Source: an uncultured Faecalibacterium sp.
GTDB lineage: Bacteria; Bacillota; Clostridia; Oscillospirales; Ruminococcaceae
NCBI GenBank assembly: GCA_934513205.1
Contig: CAKSWU010000001.1
Coordinates: 62,001-126,000, forward strand
Length of the DNA stretch: 64,000 bases
Direction: 5' to 3'
In this document: piece after piece, positions 42,244 through 50,754 of the stretch
Layout of the letters: each line of letters starts with the position of its first letter
Numbering within the stretch: position 1 is the stretch's first letter
Made by a program: the position numbers and the translations under genes
The notes under the pieces: model-generated
Database searches by the model: none
What the model was told of the DNA's origin: nothing
The model's input: the letters and a program-made list of their open reading frames with translations, nothing else

Positions 42244-43185
42244 ATGGTGTCCTATCTCGCAAAGCGCATCGGGCGCTCCATCCTGACGTTGTTCGTCATC
42301 GTGACGCTGGTGTTCTGCCTGCTGCGGCTCATGCCGGTGGAGGGCTACTTTGCAAACTACGAAAAAATGACCGAGGCGCAGATTCAGGCCGGACTGCAGG
42401 CCATGGGTCTTTTGGACCCCCTGCCCGTGCAGGTGGGGCGGTTCTGGAAAAACGCTTTGCACGGCGATCTGGGCGTGAGCCATATCTACAAGCTCAACGC
42501 CCCGGTCACCCAGATCCTGGCCCAAAAGCTGCCCATCTCCATCCAGATGGGCGTGCTGGCCATGCTGCTCAGCCTTGTGCTGGGCATCCCGCTGGGGCTG
42601 GTCATGGGCCAGTGCAAAGGCCGCTGGCCCGATAAACTGGGCACCGCCCTCATCGTGCTCATTCAGGCTGTGCCCGCTGCGGTGTACTTTTTGTACATCC
42701 AGATGTACGGCACGGCGGTGGTGGGCGTGGGGCTGCTTTTCAACGCCGCCGACTGGCGGTACTGGGTGCTGCCGGTGTGCAGCATGAGCCTTGCAAACCT
42801 TGCCTTCTACGCCATGTGGCTGCGCCGCTACATGGTGGACGAAAGCAACAAGGACTACGTCCGCCTTGCCCGCGCCAAGGGCGTGTGCGGGCGGGATATC
42901 GCGCTGCACCATGTGTTCCGCAACGCCATGGTGCCGCTGGTGCAGTATATCCCCTCGGCCTTCCTCAACACGGTGGTGGGCTCCATCTACATCGAGAGCC
43001 TGTACAGCATCCCCGGCATGGGCGGGCTGCTGGTGACCTGTGTGCAGCGCCACGACAACACCATGGTGCAGGGCATCGTGCTGCTGTACGCCTGCGTGGG
43101 CATCGCGGGGCTGATTCTGGGCGATGTGCTCATGGTGCTCATTGACCCCCGCATCAATTTTGGCAGGAAGGAAGGTGGCCGCTGA
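42244..43185 (+). CDS. oppB: Oligopeptide ABC transporter permease OppB
   Basis: 313 aa inner-membrane permease, six helices. The EAA loop appears as R-L-A-R-A-K-G-V (about residues 207-214), which couples to the ATPases. Start at 42244, after GAGAGGTG. Its stop overlaps the oppC start by one base. Confidence 0.93.
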   Translation: MVSYLAKRIGRSILTLFVIVTLVFCLLRLMPVEGYFANYEKMTEAQIQAGLQAMGLLDPLPVQVGRFWKNALHGDLGVSHIYKLNAPVTQILAQKLPISIQMGVLAMLLSLVLGIPLGLVMGQCKGRWPDKLGTALIVLIQAVPAAVYFLYIQMYGTAVVGVGLLFNAADWRYWVLPVCSMSLANLAFYAMWLRRYMVDESNKDYVRLARAKGVCGRDIALHHVFRNAMVPLVQYIPSAFLNTVVGSIYIESLYSIPGMGGLLVTCVQRHDNTMVQGIVLLYACVGIAGLILGDVLMVLIDPRINFGRKEGGR

Positions 43186-44207
43186 TGTTCAAACGCGCGT
43201 GTTCCCGTCAGCTGGAAACGCAGCTGAACACCCTGCAAAAGGACGGCCCCGCCGCGTGGGCCACCCTGCCGGAGGACCAGCTTTTCACCCCCGCCGGGTT
43301 CAGCAGCCAGCAGGCGGAAGCCACTGCCGGCACCAGTTACAGCTACTGGGGCAGCACCTTCCGCGCCTTTTTCAAGAATAAGCTCGCCGTGGCGCTGTTG
43401 TTTGCGCTGGCGGCGGTGGTGGTGTTCGCCTTTGTGCAGCCGCTGCTGCCCGGGCAGGCAGACCCCAACCTGTGCGCCGTGGACCCCGCCACCGGCATCC
43501 CCTACCGCAACATCGCCCCGGGGCAGCAGGGCTTTCTCTGGGGCTCCAACTCCATCGGGCAGGACCTGTGGGCGCGCATCTGGGCGGGGGCGCGCACCAG
43601 CCTGACCATCGCCTTTTTCGTGGCGGTCATCGAAGCCGCCGTGGGCATCACCGCCGGTGTGCTGTGGGGCTATGTGCGCGGGCTGGACGTTGTCTTTACC
43701 GAGCTGTACAACATCTTCGACAACATCCCCACCGCCATTGTGCTGATCCTCATCTCCTATGTGGCGTCCCCCAGCATCTGGACCATGATCTTAGGCATGT
43801 CCATCAAGGGCTGGATCGAGATGGCGCGGTTCATCCGCAACCAGATTTTAATTATCCGCGACCGGGACTACAACATCGCCTCCCGCTGCCTCGGCACGCC
43901 CACGGTGCGCATCGTGCTGCGCAACCTGCTGCCCTATCTCGTTTCGGTCATCATGCTGCGCATGGCGCTGACCATCCCGGAAGCCATCGGCAACGAGGTG
44001 TTCATCACCTACATCGGCCTCGGGCTCTCGGTGGAGACCCCCTCGCTGGGCAATCTGGTCAACGACGGTCGTAAGGTGATGATGCAGGCGGGGCTGCGGT
44101 ATCAGCTGCTGTACCCCACCCTGATCCTGAGCTTTGTCACCATCGCCTTTTACCTGATCGGCAACGCCTTCTCGGACGCCGCCGACCCCAAGAACCATCT
44201 GCAATAA
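43185..44207 (+). CDS. oppC: Oligopeptide ABC transporter permease OppC
   Basis: 340 aa. A soluble N-terminal extension of about 60 residues precedes the OppC_N helix (about 65-85). The permease domain has the coupling loop A-S-R-C-L-G-T-P (about 225). The central A-R-T-S-L-T-I-A motif is typical. The ATG shares its A with the oppB stop. Confidence 0.93.
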   Translation: MFKRACSRQLETQLNTLQKDGPAAWATLPEDQLFTPAGFSSQQAEATAGTSYSYWGSTFRAFFKNKLAVALLFALAAVVVFAFVQPLLPGQADPNLCAVDPATGIPYRNIAPGQQGFLWGSNSIGQDLWARIWAGARTSLTIAFFVAVIEAAVGITAGVLWGYVRGLDVVFTELYNIFDNIPTAIVLILISYVASPSIWTMILGMSIKGWIEMARFIRNQILIIRDRDYNIASRCLGTPTVRIVLRNLLPYLVSVIMLRMALTIPEAIGNEVFITYIGLGLSVETPSLGNLVNDGRKVMMQAGLRYQLLYPTLILSFVTIAFYLIGNAFSDAADPKNHLQ

Positions 44208-44217
44208 GGAGGAAGCC

Positions 44218-45267
44218 ATGACCCAAGACCCCATCCTCTCGGTGCGCGGGCTGCAGATCCGGTTCGACCTGCGGGGGCGCACCCTGCACGCCATCCGGGA
44301 CATCGACCTGGACCTTTACCGGGGCGAGGTGCTGGCCCTTGTGGGCGAGAGCGGCTCCGGCAAAAGCGTGTTCACCAAAAGCTTTCTGGGCCTGCTGGAC
44401 GCCAACGGACGCATCACCGGCGGCAGCATCGACTACTACCCCGCCCCCGGCTGTGCCCCGCTGCACCTTGCGGCGTTCAAGACCGAAAAAGAGTGGCTTG
44501 CCGTCCGCGGGCGGGAGATCGCCATGGTGATGCAGGACCCCATGACCAGCCTGAACCCCCTCAAGACCATCGGGGAGCAGATCGCCGAAGCCGTCACCCT
44601 GCATCAGGGGCTGAAAGGCGCGGCAGCCCGGGAAAAGACGCTGGAATACCTGCGGGACGTGGGCATCTCCGACCCCGCGCTGCGGTATCGGCAGTACCCC
44701 CACGAGTTCTCCGGCGGCATGCGGCAGCGGGTGGTCATCGCCATTGCGCTGGCGTGTGACCCCAAAATATTGCTCTGCGACGAGCCCACCACCGCGCTGG
44801 ATGTGACCATTCAGGCGCAGATCCTGCAGCTGCTGCGGCAGATGCGGGCAAAGTACCACCTGACCATCGTGCTCATCACCCACGACCTTGGGGTGGTGGC
44901 AAACATCGCGGACCGGGTGGCGGTGATGTACGCGGGTGACATCGTGGAGATCGGCACGGCGGACGAAATTTATTACGACCCCCGCCACCCCTACACCTGG
45001 GCGCTGCTGTCCAGTATGCCCCAGATGGGCGTGAAGGGGCAGGACCTGTTCAGCATCCCGGGCACGCCGCCCAACCTGTTTGCGGAGGTGCGCGGCGACG
45101 CCTTTGCGCCCCGCAACCCGCAGGCGCTGAAAATCGACTTCGTCAAGCGCCCGCCCCGCTTTGCGGTGTCGCCCACCCACTCTGCGCGCACATGGCTGCT
45201 GGACCCCCGGGCCCCTCACATCGAGCCGCCCGCCGCGGTGAAAAAGCTGCAAAAGGAGGGGCTGTGA
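44218..45267 (+). CDS. oppD: Oligopeptide ABC transporter ATP-binding protein OppD
   Basis: 349 aa. Walker A G-E-S-G-S-G-K-S (about 40-47), Q-loop Q-D-P-M-T-S-L-N-P, signature F-S-G-G-M-R-Q-R, Walker B I-L-L-C-D-E-P-T-T-A-L-D, switch I-T-H-D-L-G. The C-terminal oligo_HPY domain is present (H-P-Y-T-W-A-L-L-S-S-M-P). Its usual 4Fe-4S cysteines were not evident. AAGGAGG precedes the start. Confidence 0.94.
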   Translation: MTQDPILSVRGLQIRFDLRGRTLHAIRDIDLDLYRGEVLALVGESGSGKSVFTKSFLGLLDANGRITGGSIDYYPAPGCAPLHLAAFKTEKEWLAVRGREIAMVMQDPMTSLNPLKTIGEQIAEAVTLHQGLKGAAAREKTLEYLRDVGISDPALRYRQYPHEFSGGMRQRVVIAIALACDPKILLCDEPTTALDVTIQAQILQLLRQMRAKYHLTIVLITHDLGVVANIADRVAVMYAGDIVEIGTADEIYYDPRHPYTWALLSSMPQMGVKGQDLFSIPGTPPNLFAEVRGDAFAPRNPQALKIDFVKRPPRFAVSPTHSARTWLLDPRAPHIEPPAAVKKLQKEGL

Positions 45268-45268
45268 G

Positions 45269-46189
45269 ATGGCAGAACCGTTATTGGAAGTCAAAAATTT
45301 GCAGGTGACCTACGGCACCGGGCGCAAGGCCTGCCCTGCGGTGCAGAACGCCAGCTTTACCATTTATAAAGGCGAGACCTTCGGTCTTGTGGGCGAGAGC
45401 GGCAGCGGCAAGACCACCATCGGGCGCGCCATTTTGCGCATCCTGCCCACCGCCGGCGGCGAGATTTTGTACAAGGGCCAGCGCATCAACGGCAAAATTT
45501 CCCGCGCGCTGGACAGGCAGCTCACCCGGGAGATCCAGATGATCTTTCAGGACCCCCAATCCTCCCTGAACGAGCGCGCCAAGGTCAGCTACATCGTGGG
45601 CGAGGGGCTGCAGAACCTGCACCCGGAGCTTTCCGCCGCCCAGCGGGAGGAAAAAGTGCGGCAGGCGCTGCTGGACGTGGGTCTGCTGCCGGAGTTTGCC
45701 AGCCGCTTCCCCCATGAATTTTCCGGCGGGCAGCGGCAGCGCATCGGCATTGCCCGGGCGCTGATCGTGGAGCCGGAGTTCATCGTGGCAGACGAGCCCA
45801 TCAGCGCGCTGGACATGTCCATCCGGGCGCAGGTGCTCAACCTGATGCGCCAGCTGCAAAAGCAGCGCGGCATCACCTACCTGTTCATCGCCCACGACCT
45901 TTCGGTGATGCGCTATCTCTCGGACCGCATCGCCGTCATCCGCAAGGGCAATATCGTGGAGCTGGCGGAGGCCGAAGAGCTGGTGGCCCACCCGCTGCAC
46001 CCCTACACCCGCAGCCTGCTGTCCGCCATCCCCATGCCGGACCCCCGCCGGGAGCGGGAAAAGCAGCTGCTGGTCTACGACCCCGCCATGCACGACTACA
46101 CCGCCGCACCCCCCGCGTGGCGCCAGCTGCGCCCCGGGCACTGGGTGCTGTGCAATGACGCCGAGGCGCAGCAATGGACACAGGCGTAA
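45269..46189 (+). CDS. oppF: Oligopeptide ABC transporter ATP-binding protein OppF
   Basis: 306 aa. Walker A G-E-S-G-S-G-K-T-T, Q-loop Q-D-P-Q-S-S-L-N, signature F-S-G-G-Q-R-Q-R, Walker B F-I-V-A-D-E-P-I-S-A-L-D. Ends with oligo_HPY (H-P-Y-T-R-S-L-L-S-A-I-P). The second ATPase of the importer heterodimer, starting 1 bp after oppD. Last gene of the opp operon. Confidence 0.94.
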   Translation: MAEPLLEVKNLQVTYGTGRKACPAVQNASFTIYKGETFGLVGESGSGKTTIGRAILRILPTAGGEILYKGQRINGKISRALDRQLTREIQMIFQDPQSSLNERAKVSYIVGEGLQNLHPELSAAQREEKVRQALLDVGLLPEFASRFPHEFSGGQRQRIGIARALIVEPEFIVADEPISALDMSIRAQVLNLMRQLQKQRGITYLFIAHDLSVMRYLSDRIAVIRKGNIVELAEAEELVAHPLHPYTRSLLSAIPMPDPRREREKQLLVYDPAMHDYTAAPPAWRQLRPGHWVLCNDAEAQQWTQA

Positions 46190-46265
46190 GCCTTTGCAAA
46201 ATCGCTTTGCTGCGCAGCATTCCCAGATTTCATGTTGCATTTTTGTAACTTTTGCCACGGTTTTG

Positions 46266-46294
46266 TTGACTTTTGTCTTTCCGCCCACTACAAT
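46266..46294 (+). promoter_or_regulatory. Promoter of acyl-CoA synthetase gene
   Basis: TTGACT, 17-bp spacer, TACAAT. Confidence 0.75.
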
Positions 46295-46339
46295 GGAACA
46301 TGGAGTATTTTTTTGCGCTTCCAAAAGCAGCCGCAGACC

Positions 46340-46378
46340 CGACAGCGTTTCCCCACCCGGCAGACGCTGTCGTTTTTT
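46340..46378 (+). terminator. Terminator in leader of acyl-CoA synthetase gene
   Basis: CGACAGCGT pairs with ACGCTGTCG (15-nt loop), then six T. It lies about 40 nt after the expected transcription start and 48 nt before the start codon, so attenuation is possible. Confidence 0.75.
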
Positions 46379-46425
46379 CAGGAAGAAAGAAACATTGTAG
46401 AAGAAAAAAGAGAGGAAACTTTCCC

Positions 46426-48159
46426 ATGTCAACTGAATCCCACAACCCGGTCTATGCCTCTGTGGCAAAGCCATGGCTGAAGTATTACGACCGGAAGTTC
46501 ATCGACCAGACCCTGCCCGAGTGCTCTGCCTTCGAGTACGTCTGCCGCCAGAACAAAAACCACCTCAGCGAGACTGCCCTGAGCTACTACGGGCGCAAGA
46601 TCACCCACGCAGACCTGATCGTCAACGTCAAAAAGACCGCCGCCGCCTTCCGCGCCATCGGTCTGAAAAAGGGCGACATCGCCACCGTGGTCAGCGTGAT
46701 GACTCCGGAGGTCATCTACGCCTTCTACGCGGCGGATATGATCGGTGCCACTTTGAATCTGGTGGACCCCCGTTACAGCCCGGAGGGCATCCACGAGTAC
46801 ATTGAAGAGGTGGACTCCCGCCTGCTGCTCTGCCTGAACGTGACCTACGAACGCTGCCGTCAGGCGGCAAAGCGCACCAACGTGGAGCGGGTGGTGGTGC
46901 TCAGCCCGGCAGACTCGCTGCCGCTGCACCTTGCCATCGGCTACAAGATGACCAACCCCGACAAGAACCGCTACAAGTCCAACGTCATCCGCTGGAAGGA
47001 CTTCATCGCCGCCGGCGAGGGGCAGAGCACCGCCGCCGAGCCCTACGACCCGCAGCACCCCTGCGTGGTGGTGCACACCGGCGGCACCACCGGTTCGCCC
47101 AAGGGCGTCATGCTGACCGATGACAACTTCAACGCCATCGCCCAGCAGTTCAGCGCCATGGACACGCTGTTCCACCGGGGGCAGAAGCTGCTGAACATCA
47201 TGCCGCCGTTCATCGCCTACGGCTTTGCCTGCGGCGTGCACCTGCCCCTGACGCAGGGCCTTGCCGTGGTCATCGTGCCCAATCTGGACCCCGCAAAGCT
47301 GCCTGCCCTGATCTGGAAGTACAAGCCGGAGCACATGTTCGGCGTGCCCACCCACTACCAGCAGCTGGCGTCCTCGGCTTTGCTGAAGAACAAGGACCTG
47401 TCCTTCATCCGCAACTACGCCGCCGGCGGCGACTCGCTGCCCGTGGGCGCAGAGCAGGCGGTGGACGACTTCCTGAAAGCCCACAACGTAGAGTACCCGC
47501 TGGCAAAGGGCTACGGCATGACCGAGGTCTCCTCGGCTGCCACCGCCGCCGCCGGCAAAAACAACAAGCTGGGCAGCGTGGGCATCCCGCTGGTGAACAC
47601 GGTGGTCTCGGTGTTCGAGCCGGGCACCGAGACCGAGCTGCCCATCGGTGAGCGGGGCGAGGTGTGCATCAGCGGCCCCGCCATGATGAAGGGCTACTAC
47701 GGCAAGCCCGAGGAGACCGACATCATCCTGCGCCGCCACGCGGACGGCAGGATGTGGGCCCACACCGGCGACCTTGGCTCCATGGACGAGGACGGCTTTG
47801 TGTTCCTGGACTCCCGCATCAAGCGCATGATCATCCGTCCCGATGGGTTCAAGGTGTTCCCCTCCATGATCGAAAACGTCATCAGCCGCCACCCCTCCGT
47901 GCATCAGTGCTGCGTGGTGGGCTGCGCCGCCAAGGAGCAGACGCAGGGCCGCCTGCCCTTCGTCTTTGTGGTGCTGGACCCCGAAAGCGACAAAAAGAAG
48001 CGTCAGATCGTCAAGGAGCTGCGCCAGCTCTGCCACGAGGAGCTGCCGGAGTACGTCCAGCCCGTGGGGTACAAGTTCCTGCCCGAGCTGCCCCTGACCC
48101 CCGTGGGCAAGGTGGACTACCGCAAGCTGGAGGACGAGATCTCGCCCAAGGATTATTGA
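46426..48159 (+). CDS. AMP-dependent acyl-CoA synthetase/ligase
   Basis: 577 aa adenylate-forming enzyme. A3 motif H-T-G-G-T-T-G-S-P-K-G-V (about residues 210-221), A5 G-Y-G-M-T-E-V, A7/A8 H-T-G-D-L-G...D-S-R-I-K-R-M-I-I-R-P-D-G-F-K, and the catalytic A10 Lys in P-V-G-K-V-D-Y. Activates a carboxylic acid, probably a medium or long-chain fatty acid, to acyl-AMP and CoA thioester; the substrate is uncertain. GAGAGGAAA precedes the ATG at 46426. Monocistronic, with a terminator in its leader. Confidence 0.9.
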   Translation: MSTESHNPVYASVAKPWLKYYDRKFIDQTLPECSAFEYVCRQNKNHLSETALSYYGRKITHADLIVNVKKTAAAFRAIGLKKGDIATVVSVMTPEVIYAFYAADMIGATLNLVDPRYSPEGIHEYIEEVDSRLLLCLNVTYERCRQAAKRTNVERVVVLSPADSLPLHLAIGYKMTNPDKNRYKSNVIRWKDFIAAGEGQSTAAEPYDPQHPCVVVHTGGTTGSPKGVMLTDDNFNAIAQQFSAMDTLFHRGQKLLNIMPPFIAYGFACGVHLPLTQGLAVVIVPNLDPAKLPALIWKYKPEHMFGVPTHYQQLASSALLKNKDLSFIRNYAAGGDSLPVGAEQAVDDFLKAHNVEYPLAKGYGMTEVSSAATAAAGKNNKLGSVGIPLVNTVVSVFEPGTETELPIGERGEVCISGPAMMKGYYGKPEETDIILRRHADGRMWAHTGDLGSMDEDGFVFLDSRIKRMIIRPDGFKVFPSMIENVISRHPSVHQCCVVGCAAKEQTQGRLPFVFVVLDPESDKKKRQIVKELRQLCHEELPEYVQPVGYKFLPELPLTPVGKVDYRKLEDEISPKDY

Positions 48160-48160
48160 T

Positions 48161-48203
48161 CGTCCCGCGTCCTGTCTGCATCCCGCAGGCGGGACGTTTT
48201 TTT
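48161..48203 (+). terminator. Terminator after acyl-CoA synthetase gene
   Basis: CGTCCCGC pairs with GCGGGACG, then seven T. The first base is 1 nt after the stop codon. Confidence 0.85.
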
Positions 48204-48377
48204 GTGCCGCCACGGAGATCTGTTTTCCGGCGAACGCCTGCCGCACACGTTGCGGTTTGACCGGAAGTGGGCTAGCCCTCTCAGCCTCGCTCCGCTCAGC
48301 AGCTCCCCCAAAGGGGGAGCCCTTGGCAGGGCGGCAAAGTTTCCGGCTCAAATGCAAAGTGACCGATTCCGTCAACC

Positions 48378-48518
48378 CCGCTCCCCGGGGGGAGCTGCCG
48401 CCGCAGCGGCTGAGGGGGTACAGATGGAGGACCGAGAAAAAATCGTTGAGCGAAGCGGCTAGATTTTTTCCGGTCCGACTTCCTCTTTGGGGTCTGAAAG
48501 GGGCGAGCAGCCCCTTTC
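48378..48518 (+). repeat. R2 block, copy 2
   Basis: 141 bp, nearly identical to 30149-30291; one short deletion in the opening C run. Confidence 0.9.
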
Positions 48519-48520
48519 CC

Positions 48521-48600
48521 GTTGCGGGGTGGGTGGAGTCCAGAGGTAGGGAGGGGGGAGTCGGAACACCCCTCCCCACCTCTGGCCCAGCGGAGCGTCC
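48521..48600 (+). repeat. R3 block, copy 1
   Basis: 80 bp, mostly one hairpin: CCAGAGGTAGGGAGGGG against CCCCTCCCCACCTCTGG, with a short loop containing GTCGGAAC. Also at 57590 and, inverted, 61832. Confidence 0.85.
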
Positions 48601-48910
48601 CAGCCCGCTGGCGGCGGGCAGAAACCTTCCCCGAGGCACCGCTGCGCAGCAATGGCAGGGCGGCAAAGTTTCCGGCTCAAATGCAAAGTGTACGGTTTCG
48701 CCAGAGGCTCCCCCTTTGGGGGAGCTGGCGCGTTAGCGCCTGAGAGGGCTAGGCCGCTGACGGTTGCACTGCAACGTGTGCGGAAGAGCAAAAGCCTTCC
48801 CCCGGTCGGGGGAGCTGGCTGCGAACGCAGTGAGCAGACTGAGAGGGCTAGGATGCTGACGGCTGCGGGCAAGCCGCAAATGCTGATCTCCGGTTTTGTG
48901 CAATTTCAGC

Positions 48911-48939
48911 TTGACAATTCCCCCGTTCCCGCCTATCAT
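48911..48939 (+). promoter_or_regulatory. Promoter of SGNH hydrolase gene
   Basis: TTGACA, 17-bp spacer, TATCAT. Confidence 0.75.
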
Positions 48940-48994
48940 AGGGGCAGAACTTCCGCGCCGGAGCGCGGACCCTGATGGAAAGAGAGGACCCGTT

Positions 48995-49996
48995 ATGTCA
49001 AAGCAAAAACTTTCTGCCCTGCTGGTCAGCGCCGCGCTGCTGCTGGTGCTGCCGCTCTCTGCCTTTGCTGCGCAACCGTCTGCCGTGCAGGCCGACCCGC
49101 CTGCGGACGCTGCCCAGACCGAAGCTGCCCAGACCGAAGCCGCCCCGCAGGACGGGCAGCGGACCTATGTTGCACTGGGCGACAGCATCGCGGCCGGTGT
49201 GGGGCTGCCGGGGGTCCTCTGCACCCAGACCGAGTCCGGGCTGGACTATTCGGCCAACTTTGAGGGCTACCCCGCCCAGAGCTACACCGCACTGGTGGCT
49301 CAGGGCCTTGGGCTGGACCGGCAGCACGCCATTGATCTGGGTCTGCCGGGGCTGATGAGCGCCGACCTTCTGGACATGGTGCAGAACAGCGGGATGTCCC
49401 ATCCGAATCAGGCCACCGGCAGCACCTACACCTACCCCCAGTTTCAGGACTATCTGCGCAAAGCCGACATCATCTCCATCCAGATCGGCTCCAACGATGC
49501 AACGGTGCCCTGCGTCATGGGGCTGGGCGAGGCGACCCACTGGAAGAGCGAGAAGCTCGTGGAGCTGACGGTCAGCGGCGATCTGCGGAACTTCAGCCTT
49601 GAGAACCTGCAGGCCATGACCAGCGCGTTGCGCCAGCTGCGTCTGACCCCGGAGGAGACCCGGGACACCAACAACCTGCTGTTCCACGGCATGGACGTCA
49701 TCTGCCGGGATGCCTACACCCATGTGACCACGAACCTGCCCCTGATCCTGCAGGAGATCCGCAAGCTGAACCCGGACGCGACCATCCTGCTGGTGGGCTG
49801 GTACGACCCGGTGCCCCTGCTGCCCGCATGGAACCGCTATTTCTACCGCCTGAACCGCTTTGCCAAAGAGCTTGCCGCGCAGCAGGAGGGCGTGACCTAC
49901 GTCCCCGTGACCTTCACACCGACTTCCAGCGATGCCCACCCCACCGTCCGGGGGCATCGGTACATCGCAAACCAGATCCTGAAGGCCCTGCAGTAA
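48995..49996 (+). CDS. Secreted SGNH/GDSL hydrolase
   Basis: 333 aa. N-terminal signal peptide (K-Q-K then a hydrophobic run ending A-F-A-A, residues 1-26), then a Glu/Ala/Gln-rich low-complexity stretch with a repeated A-A-Q-T-E (about 35-50). The hydrolase domain has block I A-L-G-D-S-I-A-A-G (Ser nucleophile), block III I-G-S-N-D, and block V D-A-H-P-T (Asp/His). Likely an extracellular esterase acting on acetylated glycans or lipids. The ATG at 48995 is preceded by AGAGAGGA. Monocistronic. Confidence 0.88.
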   Translation: MSKQKLSALLVSAALLLVLPLSAFAAQPSAVQADPPADAAQTEAAQTEAAPQDGQRTYVALGDSIAAGVGLPGVLCTQTESGLDYSANFEGYPAQSYTALVAQGLGLDRQHAIDLGLPGLMSADLLDMVQNSGMSHPNQATGSTYTYPQFQDYLRKADIISIQIGSNDATVPCVMGLGEATHWKSEKLVELTVSGDLRNFSLENLQAMTSALRQLRLTPEETRDTNNLLFHGMDVICRDAYTHVTTNLPLILQEIRKLNPDATILLVGWYDPVPLLPAWNRYFYRLNRFAKELAAQQEGVTYVPVTFTPTSSDAHPTVRGHRYIANQILKALQ

Positions 49997-49999
49997 GCC

Positions 50000-50039
50000 A
50001 AAACGACCTGCTTCCACCCCGGAAACAGGTCGTTTTTTT
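50000..50039. terminator. Bidirectional terminator
   Basis: AAACGACCTG / CAGGTCGTTT with T run; between the SGNH gene and the convergent metal regulator gene. Confidence 0.9.
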
Positions 50040-50040
50040 G

Positions 50041-50442
50041 TCAGCTTCGCCGTCCGCTGTTGCAGCCCTCTTCTTCCTCCACCATCCGCTCATAGGCGGC
50101 GGTAAACAGCCGCTGGGGCAAAGCGCTGGTCATGGCAAGGGCGGCGTTCCACTTTTCCTCGTCCGTCAGCTCCCCGCTCACCGGCGGAAAGTGCGCCAGA
50201 ATGGCGTCCAGCTCCTGCTGCACCTGCTTTGCCACCCAGATGCCGCGGTCGGTCAGGTAGATCTTGCCGTAGTGCTCCTTTACGATCATGCCCTGTTCCA
50301 TCAGCAGGTTCAAAATGCGCACCACCGAGGGTTTTGTCACCCCCAGCTTTTCCGCAATGCTGCGGGAGCTGATGTCCAGATGGGTGCGGCTTACCTCGTA
50401 GATGGCCAGCAGATAGCGCAGATGTGCTGCGGTCAGCTGCAT
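50041..50442 (-). CDS. DtxR/MntR-type metal-dependent regulator
   Basis: 133 aa. Winged helix at the N-terminus (T-A-A-H-L-R-Y-L-L-A-I-Y-E-V; I-A-E-K-L-G-V-T-K-P-S-V-V-R-I-L), the MntR/DtxR pattern, then a short helical dimerisation part. It is shorter than DtxR and lacks an SH3-like domain; the classical metal ligands are not obvious. Start at 50440-50442, with AAAGGAGAG upstream; a longer frame to 50490 would run into the operator. It sits downstream of the feo operon, and the shared 16-bp palindromes suggest it controls feo, itself and DUF3793. Confidence 0.82.
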   Translation of the reverse strand: MQLTAAHLRYLLAIYEVSRTHLDISSRSIAEKLGVTKPSVVRILNLLMEQGMIVKEHYGKIYLTDRGIWVAKQVQQELDAILAHFPPVSGELTDEEKWNAALAMTSALPQRLFTAAYERMVEEEEGCNSGRRS

Positions 50443-50482
50443 ACCGGTCACTCTCCTTTTTACGCGCCGGGGCTTGCCCGGT

Positions 50483-50498
50483 GTTATCATAAGCTAAC
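50483..50498. promoter_or_regulatory. Palindromic operator at regulator gene
   Basis: GTTATCATAAGCTAAC, GTTA-N8-TAAC. Lies about 40 bp upstream of the regulator start and overlaps its likely -10 (TATGAT on minus). Confidence 0.65.
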
Positions 50499-50510
50499 TT
50501 TGTTTTAACT

Positions 50511-50547
50511 AAAAAAGAGCGCGAGCCGAGAGTTTCAGCCCGCGCTC
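50511..50547 (-). terminator. Terminator of feo operon
   Basis: On the minus strand GAGCGCG...CGCGCTC then six T; 28 bp after the last gene. Confidence 0.8.
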
Positions 50548-50574
50548 CTTGCGGTTCAATGCTTAGTTCAATGC

Positions 50575-50730
50575 TCAGTGGCAGCCCTTGCAGTGGCTGC
50601 AATCGCCGCCGCAGCTGCATCCGCCGCCGTGCTTGTGGGTGTGCCATACGACCCAGCCCAGCGCGCCGAACACCAGCGCTGCCACGATGATGGTGGGCAG
50701 ATTAAAGTTTGTTGCAAGAAATTCCATCAT
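50575..50730 (-). CDS. FeoB-associated Cys-rich membrane protein
   Basis: 51 aa. One N-terminal transmembrane helix (residues about 11-29) followed by W-H-T-H-K-H and a Cys-rich tail C-S-C-G-G-D-C-S-H-C-K-G-C, the layout of the small protein family found beside FeoB in Firmicutes and thought to aid ferrous iron transport. It follows feoB by 24 bp and ends the operon. An ATG one codon later (50727) is an equal start candidate. Confidence 0.9.
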   Translation of the reverse strand: MMEFLATNFNLPTIIVAALVFGALGWVVWHTHKHGGGCSCGGDCSHCKGCH

Positions 50731-50754
50731 ACAGCACACACCCTTTCGTTTCTA

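Larger units (their letters stand above)
48273..48853. repeat. Composite repeat cluster upstream of SGNH hydrolase
   Basis: R1 start (CTAGCCCTCTCAG), R2 at 48378-48518, R3 at 48521-48600, second R1 half ending CTGAGAGGGCTAG near 48750, and a third R1 end at about 48838-48850. No credible gene. Confidence 0.85.
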
